A stretch of 12,434 bases of DNA from Trichomonas tenax. Taxonomy: Eukaryota; Parabasalia; Trichomonadida; Trichomonadidae. A model generated the notes under the pieces. The model did not search any database and was not told the DNA's origin. It saw only the letters and a program-made list of their open reading frames with translations. The stretch covers positions 1 through 12,434 of the forward strand of contig JALKBU010001335.1 of the NCBI GenBank assembly GCA_023091735.1, read 5' to 3'. Position numbers and translations under genes: made by a program. Shown in pieces: positions 7,759-12,434 of the stretch; the first letter of the stretch is position 1, and the number at the start of each line of letters is the position of its first letter.

Positions 7759-9819
7759 TTAAATATCTTCTAATTCGGCCATTTGTTCTCCTTCTGATTG
7801 ATTCTTGTTAGACAAGTCATTGGCATCTGTGGCTTTGCTTAAAAGGTCTGCCAATTCTGTGAAATTGTTTTCACGAGCGATTTCTTCGGGTGTTTTTCCA
7901 TTACGATCTTTGACGATTGTTTTTGCACCTTTCTCGAGCAGTGCTTGAGCAATATTTTCTTTGTTGTATTTAGCACATAGATGGAGAGCTGTTGATCCAT
8001 CTTTTGCGATCAAATTGATATCAGCGCCTTGATTGATCAATGTTTTAGCAATGATTGATCTGTCTTCATCGCAGATAGAAAGCATCAGAGCGGAATTTCC
8101 TTCAGAGTCTTTCTCGTTAACATTCATTCCATTGCGAATCAAATACTGAAGGATCTCAACACAATCATGAATTGCGCAAAAATGAATTAAGCTTCGACCA
8201 TTTGGATCTTTGATGTTTGTGTTTGCTTGATTCTCGATTAAGAGTTTAGTGAGCGAATCTGAATTATGGATAACAGCGAGATGCAATGTAGTGTAGCCAT
8301 CATTTGATTTAGAATTAACGCTGACTCCCTTCTCGATTAAGAGTTTAGCAACATCGACAGCGGAATTCTTTGCTGTTTTGTGAAGTGCTGTTTGTCCTTT
8401 AGCATTTGTCAATTTGATGTTTGCACCACTACTCAAAAGAATTTTGGCAACATCAATAGAGTTGTATCTTGCAGCTGTATGAAGCACTGTGCTGCCATGC
8501 TTGTTAACTGTATTAACATCAATTCCATGATTAAGAAAAAGCTTGAGAAGTTCAACACTGTTAAACATTGCGGCGATATGAATTGTTGGTTTTCCTTTCT
8601 CGTTCTTTCCGTTTAAATCGACTCTACGTCCGATAAGAAGTTTCGCAACATCGTCGGAATCGAACTTAGCGCAGAAATCAAGAGGAGAGCCACCGCCCAT
8701 AAGCATGAAGTTCTTGATTTCGACATTCTTTGTTTTAGAAACAATATCAGATTCTGTCAAGTTTCTCGCTGTGTTTGCATTGACATCAGCACCTTTCTGA
8801 ATAAGCAAACGTGCAATCTCAACATTTCCATGCATTGCGCAATAGTATAATGCTGATGCTCCGCTTCTATCTCTTGCGTTAGCGCCCTGGTCGATCAAAT
8901 ATTGTGCAAGTGGTAAAATTCCGAATGGAACGCAATAAAGAAGAGCGGAGTTGAAGTCCTTAGTTTCGCATAACTTGTAGATGAACAACAACAAATCGTG
9001 GAGTTCAGCGATACCTTCAAATGAGAATTTGCGATCGTAGAATCTCTTCTGATAATTGATTTCGTGATTGATAATTATATTTGTGAAAGGAACACCTTGA
9101 AGATCACTTTCTCCGAGTTTCGAGATAATAGAGTCAATGAGTTTCTTGTTACCTCCAAGGAATGATAACTTCAAATGATCTTTGCTGACTTCAACGCCAT
9201 TCTCAAGACAGAAGTTGTAACAATTTTCAGCGCCAAGTTGACAGCACCAATCTGCAATTGAGTTATCAATGAATGGAATAAACCATGGGAGCTCGAGAAC
9301 GTCATCCATTAAGTCATGTTCGTCCAGCTCATCAACATTAACAAGGTCTTTAAATTTTTCGACATTATCATTCAAAATAGAATGCATCAATGTTCCTTCT
9401 TCAAAAACATTCAGAATACTTTCAAACTCTTCGTCGTCCTTGATTGTATGTGTGAGGCAATCATTGCGCTGTCCATACTTATAGAAGATCAGTGCAGAGA
9501 ACAATGCTCTAAACTCAAAATTCTCGAATTTAGTGAAGTTGAATTCGCTCTGAAGTTGAGAAAATAAATCCCAATAAACACGCGTAAAACGTCTGTTGTA
9601 AGAGCAAGCTGTATCAATCATTTGGAAAAACACAATGACTGGTATCTGGTACTTGTTGATTAAGTAAATGATAGTTTTAACTAATGTGCTAATGTCATTC
9701 TTATAGATTGGTGTGAAAATATTAAGTCTGTAGATCTGCGTCGAAACAGAGATGTAATCTGCGAATGTTTCGTAAAGAAGATTGTACATTTCTTGATCAA
9801 ATACTGTATTTGCTGCCAT
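7759..9819 (-). CDS. Ankyrin-repeat protein with DUF3447-like N-terminal part
   Basis: This is a complete 686-residue cytosolic-type protein with no signal peptide or membrane helix. Residues 1-190 are a helical N-terminal region; residues about 190-275 (WCCQLGAENCYNFCLENG onward) resemble the DUF3447/ankyrin-like block common in trichomonad ankyrin proteins. Ankyrin repeats run from about 289 to 660: two diverged units at 289-318 and 320-349, an irregular stretch at 350-376, a unit near 377-406, then units starting near 410, 443, 476, 509, 542, 575, 608 and a final partial near 641. Clear consensus is seen in GSTVLHTAARYNSIDVAKIL and GYTTLHLAVIHNSDSLTKLL. The C-terminal 25 residues are a polar acidic tail. 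The role is protein-protein binding with unknown partner. This family is among the largest in trichomonad genomes. The start is supported by a TCATA initiator 7 bases upstream and by the family-typical MYNLLYETFADYI opening. It lies upstream of the glycosyltransferase-like gene without evident functional link. Confidence 0.93.
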   Translation of the reverse strand: MAANTVFDQEMYNLLYETFADYISVSTQIYRLNIFTPIYKNDISTLVKTIIYLINKYQIPVIVFFQMIDTACSYNRRFTRVYWDLFSQLQSEFNFTKFENFEFRALFSALIFYKYGQRNDCLTHTIKDDEEFESILNVFEEGTLMHSILNDNVEKFKDLVNVDELDEHDLMDDVLELPWFIPFIDNSIADWCCQLGAENCYNFCLENGVEVSKDHLKLSFLGGNKKLIDSIISKLGESDLQGVPFTNIIINHEINYQKRFYDRKFSFEGIAELHDLLLFIYKLCETKDFNSALLYCVPFGILPLAQYLIDQGANARDRSGASALYYCAMHGNVEIARLLIQKGADVNANTARNLTESDIVSKTKNVEIKNFMLMGGGSPLDFCAKFDSDDVAKLLIGRRVDLNGKNEKGKPTIHIAAMFNSVELLKLFLNHGIDVNTVNKHGSTVLHTAARYNSIDVAKILLSSGANIKLTNAKGQTALHKTAKNSAVDVAKLLIEKGVSVNSKSNDGYTTLHLAVIHNSDSLTKLLIENQANTNIKDPNGRSLIHFCAIHDCVEILQYLIRNGMNVNEKDSEGNSALMLSICDEDRSIIAKTLINQGADINLIAKDGSTALHLCAKYNKENIAQALLEKGAKTIVKDRNGKTPEEIARENNFTELADLLSKATDANDLSNKNQSEGEQMAELEDI

Positions 9820-9823
9820 TTTA

Positions 9824-9828
9824 TATGA
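9824..9828 (-). promoter_or_regulatory. Inr-type initiator of the ankyrin gene
   Basis: On the minus strand TTTCATATAAA precedes the ATG. TCATA fits the trichomonad initiator TCA+1-Py-(T/A), with the +1 adenine at 9826, giving a 7-base leader. Such leaders are usual in these organisms. The match supports both the chosen start codon and the assignment of the window to a trichomonad. Confidence 0.65.
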
Positions 9829-10120
9829 AATTGAATTACTCTGTTTGATGTTTTTATTTATATCAAATTACTTTAAATTCTTCATCTTCACATTGTGATA
9901 AATCTAAATAATTTATAATTTTATCAAAATACTAAATTATTAAAATTCTCAAAATTTCAAAATCAATCCTTGCCTAAATTCATATGAGCCAACAATCCTC
10001 TTTTTCGCATTTTGGAAATAATATAATGAAAGAAATATTTGGTTATCGATAATTTCAATTAGATTTAGAGAAATTGACTGATTCTAAGAACCACACAAGC
10101 ACGCAGAGTACACCGGAACA
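9829..10120. other. AT-rich spacer upstream of the ankyrin gene
   Basis: Mostly A/T sequence with no convincing gene. A plus-strand ATG at 9984, directly after a TCATA initiator-like word, opens a 22-codon frame (MSQQSSFSHFGNN...) that ends at TAA 10050-10052. The same frame then stays open to 10304 but without an ATG at its head. That longer frame is Ser/Thr/Pro/Asn-rich and overlaps, on the opposite strand, a much more protein-like hydrophobic frame, so it may be only a shadow. Confidence 0.4.
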
Positions 10121-10342
10121 TTACACATCAAAAATAATAATCCCAAGAAAGATTTCGAATAAACCTGCGATAAACATGCCGCTTCTTGTGCCGTCGCCAA
10201 ATAGAAGGAGGCAGAGGGCTATGAGCTTCATGAAGAACACTGTGAACTGTAGTTCCGTCTGTGAGTCCGCTTGTATAAATTTGATAAAGGTGAATCTTCT
10301 TTGAAAAGTTAATTTAATGGTTAACTTTTCGAAAGTTCGTAG
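10121..10342 (-). pseudogene. Possible remnant of a small membrane protein
   Basis: A 73-codon minus-strand frame, open between stops, encodes a basic front part (near FQRRFTFIKFIQADSQTELQ) and a hydrophobic hairpin: FFMKLIALCLLLFGDG, then SGMFIAGLFEIFLGIIIF, then stop. The layout of two membrane helices joined by a short GDGTRS turn looks like real membrane protein, and base composition here is less A/T-rich than the flanks. There is no ATG before the hydrophobic part; the only Met (codon 39) would leave 35 residues. I cannot name a family. It is either a decayed piece of a gene, a very short protein, or chance. Confidence 0.3.
10303..10330. repeat. 10-bp inverted repeat with 8-base loop
   Basis: GAAAAGTTAA (10303-10312) and TTAACTTTTC (10321-10330) are exact reverse complements around the loop TTTAATGG. 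Pairing continues outward (CTTT against GAAAG) if one base is bulged, for about 14 pairs. It lies between the two coding-like fragments of this gene-poor stretch and could be a transcript 3' end, a transposon scar or chance in A/T sequence. Confidence 0.4.
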
Positions 10343-10357
10343 TCATTGCGTTTGTAA

Positions 10358-10546
10358 AATTATTATATAATAATTCAATTCATCTTTCTTAAACTACATT
10401 CTGATAAGGTTACTTATGGTGTTTGTGATAATATTCCTATTCATGAAATCATCCCATCATTCAACAAGAATCAGCACACACTAGTTCACAAAGAACAGAC
10501 TATTTCCTTAACATTATCAATGTTAAATTACATCATCAATAGGTAA
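10358..10546 (+). pseudogene. Coding-like fragment, family unknown
   Basis: A plus-strand frame of 62 codons ends at TAA 10544-10546. From about 10390 it reads like ordinary protein (DKVTYGVCDNIPIHEIIPSF, then NKNQHTLVHKEQTISLTLSM and a short tail) and has the less A/T-rich codon use of the host genes. The first dozen codons are low-complexity (NYYIIIQFIF), and no ATG heads the frame, so it looks like the broken C-terminal end of a gene whose front has been lost or diverged. No family is recognised. Confidence 0.3.
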
Positions 10547-10779
10547 TGAACATCTTCAAATGAATTTTTTTTAATCATAAATTTATAAATTTGATATAAT
10601 ATAAAAGAATACATTGTATAATATAATAACATATGAAAATTATCAAAAAAAAAAAAAAAAAAATTAATAGTAGTAGTACACATTGGGGGTTATAAACTAT
10701 TTTTTTAAATAAATATAGTGGGGGGAAAAAAAATAATTTTTTTTTATTTAATTTTTATTTCTTACATAAACAGCGGACA
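10547..10779. other. Very AT-rich boundary with poly(A) tract and G-runs
   Basis: Sequence composition changes here. A run of 19 A lies at 10645-10663, followed by AATTAATAGTAGTAGTACAC, then GGGGG at 10685-10689 in CATTGGGGGTTATAAAC and a run of six G at 10720-10725 followed by eight A. Long T and A runs fill the rest up to the start codon at 10780. This looks like the edge of an inserted element: T. vaginalis-type Maverick elements start with AG and end with TC, and AGTAGTAGTACAC after the poly(A) tract is a possible terminus, but no target-site duplication can be shown from this window. Confidence 0.4.
10716..10733 (+). promoter_or_regulatory. G-run/A-run element upstream of the first small frame
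   Basis: TAGTGGGGGGAAAAAAAA precedes the ATG at 10780 with 54 bases between the last G and the ATG. A closely similar word, TAGTAGGGGAAAAAA, precedes the second small frame with 52 bases between the last G and its ATG. In both cases a T-rich tract follows the A run. Shared word and spacing suggest a common promoter element of the mobile DNA rather than a host Inr, of which none is seen near these two starts. Confidence 0.4.
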
Positions 10780-11169
10780 ATGTCAAATATAAAAAGTGAG
10801 GCTACGCCAGACACTTCGTGTGATAAAATAGATGAAAGAGTTATTGATGACGGAGTACCTGTTTATATTTTAAGATTTAAGGGTAAATAATATTATAGAA
10901 TGATAAATCATGATTACATAAAGCATATATTTATTAAAGAAGATTGTGAGGTATTGAATGCTGAAAACTCTAAATCAATAATTTGTTATAAATATATTGG
11001 GAATGATGAAAGATGTAAAAATAAAGATAAAATTTATAAAGTAAGATATAATGAATGGAAAAATGACAAAATAAGAAAACATTTTGGAGATTTCGGAAAT
11101 AAAATATCATTTTTTAAATCAAGTATTTCATTAATCGTTCATATGAATAGGTTAATGTATAAGTCATAA
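10780..11169 (+). pseudogene. Small mobile-element-type protein gene broken by one in-frame TAA
   Basis: A frame of 130 codons begins at ATG 10780 (MSNIKSEATPDTSCDKIDER...) and ends at TAA 11167-11169. A single TAA at codon 37 (10888-10890) interrupts it; the protein pattern continues without loss of frame on both sides (VPVYILRFKGK before, YYRMINHDYIKHIF after), so it is probably one gene with a point nonsense change. The downstream part, residues about 40-130, is basic, rich in Lys, Ile and Asn, and holds the block N-x-x-(Y/W)-IK-x-x-F-x-K-x-x-CE that recurs in the next frame. Codon use is extremely A/T-biased, unlike the three genes to the left. I do not recognise the family; a small nucleic-acid-binding or DUF723-like protein of a viral-type element is a guess. 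Confidence 0.5.
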
Positions 11170-11190
11170 AAATTTATATTTTTAGAGGTT

Positions 11191-11204
11191 AGTAGGGGAA
11201 AAAA
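11191..11204 (+). promoter_or_regulatory. G-run/A-run element upstream of the second small frame
   Basis: AGTAGGGGAAAAAA lies in the 81-base gap between the two small frames, preceded by TT to give TTAGTAGGGG. The last G (11198) is 52 bases before the ATG at 11251, nearly the same spacing as at the first frame. A T-rich tract and a TATATATATAG run directly before the ATG follow. The match in word order and distance is the evidence; no experiment is implied. Confidence 0.4.
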
Positions 11205-11250
11205 CTAAGTTTAATTTTTTAATTAAGTATAAAAGCATCTATATATATAG

Positions 11251-11508
11251 ATGGTAACAATCCCACCTGAACGAATGAATAAATACATTAAAAAGTCTAT
11301 GGAAACCATTGAAAATCAAGAAAATGAAAACCATACCATACCTCAATGATTAGGTCATGGTTTAAATCCTGAATGGATTAAAGAACAATTTAGAAAACAA
11401 AACTGTGAATTAATAACTAAATATGAAGGTTGTAATTCGGAAATGGCATATAAATATGATGGTAAGTTATATATAACAACATGGAAGAGATTCCAAAAAG
11501 GAGATTAA
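11251..11508 (+). pseudogene. Second small gene related to the first, broken by one in-frame TGA
   Basis: A frame of 86 codons runs from ATG 11251 (MVTIPPERMNKYIKKSMETI...) to TAA 11506-11508, interrupted once by TGA at codon 33 (11347-11349). After the stop the frame continues as LGHGLNPEWIKEQFRKQNCE and, further on, YKYDGKLYITTWKRFQKGD. The block N-P-E-W-IK-x-x-F-x-K-x-x-CEL, then S-x-x-x-YKY-x-G-x-x-Y-x-x-x-W, matches the same block of the preceding gene (N-H-D-Y-IK...CEV...YKY...KIY...W), so the two are probably diverged copies or members of one small family. The YKY-GK-Y-W-F pattern recalls short treble-clef/DUF723-like repeats of large DNA viruses, a weak resemblance. A hairpin follows 9 bases after the stop. 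Confidence 0.5.
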
Positions 11509-11517
11509 GTTAGTAAT

Positions 11518-11566
11518 AAGATGTTCGCAGAGCTCGAGTCTTCGCCTCGAGCTCTGCGAACATCTT
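11518..11566. repeat. Perfect 21-bp GC-rich inverted repeat (hairpin) followed by T run
   Basis: Arms 11518-11538 and 11546-11566 are exact reverse complements over 21 bases, with the 7-base loop TCTTCGC. The arms contain overlapping GAGCTC and CTCGAG words and are GC-rich in a surrounding of almost pure A/T. The right arm ends in TT and runs into five T (11565-11569). It starts 9 bases after the stop of the second small frame. On the plus strand this is stem plus U-run, like an intrinsic terminator or a pol III stop; mimivirus mRNAs are also known to be cleaved and polyadenylated at perfect hairpins just after genes. As DNA it could be a cruciform. Confidence 0.9.
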
Positions 11567-11569
11567 TTT

Positions 11570-11750
11570 ATAAAATTACTGAACTCACAAATTACAAAAC
11601 GAATAATTTATTAATACTAATATTTACGACAGAATTAGTTTTACAAGTTAGGTCCCCCCATATAGAAAATAAATTTTTGAATTACTTACAAAATTAACGT
11701 TAATTTTATTTTAAAAATTATGACTTTATAAAATGTATTCAGTTTTAAAA
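11570..11750. other. AT-rich spacer with a C-run
   Basis: No gene is seen. A run of six C at 11654-11659 in TTAGGTCCCCCCATATAG is, on the minus strand, CTATATGGGGGGACCTAA, which resembles in inverse orientation the AATATAGTGGGGGGAAAA word at 10713-10729. The two face each other across the two small frames and the hairpin. A plus-strand frame starting inside the hairpin at 11521 and running 58 codons is A/T-biased and not believed. Confidence 0.4.
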
Positions 11751-12320
11751 ATAATTTATGACAAACTAACTAACTAAGAAAAGAAAGCGAAAGGATTTGT
11801 GGGGGTAAGAAATTTTGAAAAATAATTTTAGTGGTTATGAGAGAAATTTATTTAGAAATTTAAAAAAAATAATTTATGACAAACTAACTAACTAAGAAAA
11901 GAAAGCGAAAGGATTTGTGGGGGTAAGAAATTTTGAAAAATAATTTTAGTGGTTATGAGAGAAATTTATTTAGAAATTAAAAAAAAATAATTTATGACAA
12001 ACTAACTAACTAAGAAAAGAAAGCGAAAGGATTTGTGGGGGTAAGAAATTTTGAAAAATAATTTTAGTGGTTATGAGAGAAATTTATTTAGAAATTTAAA
12101 AAAAATAATTTATGACAAACTAACTAACTAAGAAAAGAAAGCGAAAGGATTTGTGGGGGTAAGAAATTTTGAAAAATAATTTTAGTGGTTATGAGAGAAA
12201 TTTATTTAGAAATTAAAAAAAAATAATTTATGACAAACTAACTAACTAAGAAAAGAAAGCGAAAGGATTTATGAAGTAAGAAATTTTGAAAAATCATTTT
12301 AGTGGTTATGAGAGAAATTT
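11751..12320. repeat. 118-bp tandem repeat, about 4.8 copies
   Basis: Copies begin at 11751, 11869, 11987, 12105 and 12223, each exactly 118 bases apart, and start ATAATTTATGACAAACTAAC. The first four are nearly identical and carry GATTTGTGGGGGTAAG; the fifth is diverged, with ATGAAG in place of GTGGGGG and a T to C change further on, and stops at 12320 where unique sequence begins. At the copy junctions one base alternates: T at 11861 and 12097, A at 11979 and 12215. So the array grew by duplication of a 236-base dimer. Each copy holds the microrepeat CTAACTAACTAAG. It lies right after the end of the gene at the right edge; terminal minisatellites of this type occur in large DNA transposons, but its role here is unknown. 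Confidence 0.97.
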
Positions 12321-12326
12321 GATGTT

Positions 12327-12434
12327 TTAATAAACCCTATACCACGTGTAAACAGTAATGTATGGAGGCATGTAATCAGTACCTGAACCAGTGTCGGCAG
12401 TGTTTCCGTAAACTGAATGAATGTGACTTCCTGC
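12327..12434 (-). CDS. C-terminal end of a tail-fibre/tail-collar-like protein (partial)
   Basis: Only the last 35 codons and the TAA stop are in the window; the gene enters from the right edge. The residues include GSHIHSVYGNTADTGSGTDY followed by MPPYITVYTWYRVY. The G-S-H-x-H-S motif followed by a Gly/Thr-rich loop and an (N/Y)-(M/R)-PP-Y-x-x-(V/L)-x-x-x terminal strand is the signature ending of phage tail-collar and related fibre receptor domains; HxH pairs in such domains bind metal in T4 gp12/gp37-type fibres. In a eukaryote such an end would fit a fibre-like gene of a virus-type element or a laterally acquired surface protein. Codon use is much less A/T-rich than the neighbouring repeats. 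The stop codon is followed by A, making TAAA, the trichomonad polyadenylation signal. Existence of the frame is likely, the family assignment is moderate because so little is visible. Confidence 0.55.
   Translation of the reverse strand, partial: AGSHIHSVYGNTADTGSGTDYMPPYITVYTWYRVY

Noticed and set aside
8380..9567. Plus-strand frames opposite the ankyrin gene
   Set aside because: They are the antisense of regular ankyrin repeats, which produces repetitive Cys/Ser-rich nonsense proteins.
9984..10304. Plus-strand frame with ATG at 9984, TAA at 10050, continuing open to 10304
   Set aside because: The long part has no ATG (its apparent start is a TTG), is Ser/Thr/Pro-rich without pattern, and is antisense to a more protein-like hydrophobic frame. 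Kept only as a mention in the spacer entry.
10888..11349. Alternative genetic code or selenocysteine at the in-frame stops
   Set aside because: Both TAA and TGA are involved, and the intact genes in the window end at ordinary TAA and TGA codons. Simple nonsense mutation is the more economical reading.
11518..11569. Bacterial rho-independent terminator, i.e. a bacterial contig
   Set aside because: The stem-plus-T form fits, but the ankyrin and glycosyltransferase gene types, Inr motifs and giant HEAT gene indicate a eukaryote; the hairpin is treated as an element feature.
11521..11697. 58-codon frame starting inside the hairpin (MFAELESSPRALRTS...), with a mirror frame on the other strand
   Set aside because: The shared start on both strands is a product of the palindrome; the rest is A/T-biased low-complexity sequence.
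11751..12320. CRISPR array
   Set aside because: The 118-base units are directly adjoining with no unique spacers, and the genome is eukaryotic.
1..12434. tRNA, rRNA and spliceosomal introns
   Set aside because: No cloverleaf, rRNA-like block or trichomonad-type intron end (ACTAACACACAG) was seen; the ACTAAC words in the minisatellite lack the ACACAG part.

Overview
The window looks like nuclear DNA of a parabasalid protist, most likely a trichomonad such as Trichomonas vaginalis or a close relative. The reasons are long intronless genes, very short putative 5' leaders with Inr-type motifs (TCA followed by a pyrimidine and A/T) 7 to 20 bases before the start codons, an ankyrin protein of the type heavily expanded in trichomonads, AT-rich spacers, and an AT-rich stretch at the right that looks like a mobile element. 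The species is inferred, not proven.

Left and centre (1 to 9819) hold three genes, all on the minus strand. Following transcription, the first is an ankyrin-repeat protein with a DUF3447-like front part (9819 to 7759). After an 89-base spacer comes a type II membrane protein with a GT-A glycosyltransferase-like lumenal domain (7669 to 6677). After a 435-base AT-rich spacer comes a giant intronless gene (6241 leftwards past the window edge) whose first 2,080 residues are helical HEAT-like sequence. Its best fit, by recalled resemblance only, is the N-terminal solenoid of the TRRAP/Tra1 pseudokinase. I see no functional link between these genes; each appears to have its own promoter.

The stretch 9820 to about 10560 has no convincing intact gene. 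It holds two coding-like fragments (a hydrophobic minus-strand frame at 10121-10342 and a plus-strand frame at 10358-10546) and may be decayed sequence.

From about 10560 rightwards the sequence becomes much more AT-rich with homopolymer runs. It carries two short related reading frames (10780-11169 and 11251-11508), each broken by one in-frame stop and each preceded by a G-run/A-run element 54 or 52 bases before the ATG. A perfect 21-bp GC-rich hairpin followed by five T lies 9 bases after the second frame. A 118-bp minisatellite of nearly five copies, with an alternating A/B variant showing dimer-wise expansion, follows at 11751-12320. At the right edge is the last 35 residues of a minus-strand gene whose C-terminus resembles phage tail-fibre/tail-collar domains. 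Together this suggests the edge of a viral-type mobile element (a Maverick/Polinton-like element is the leading guess) or another decayed virus-like insertion next to host genes. That identity is an inference.
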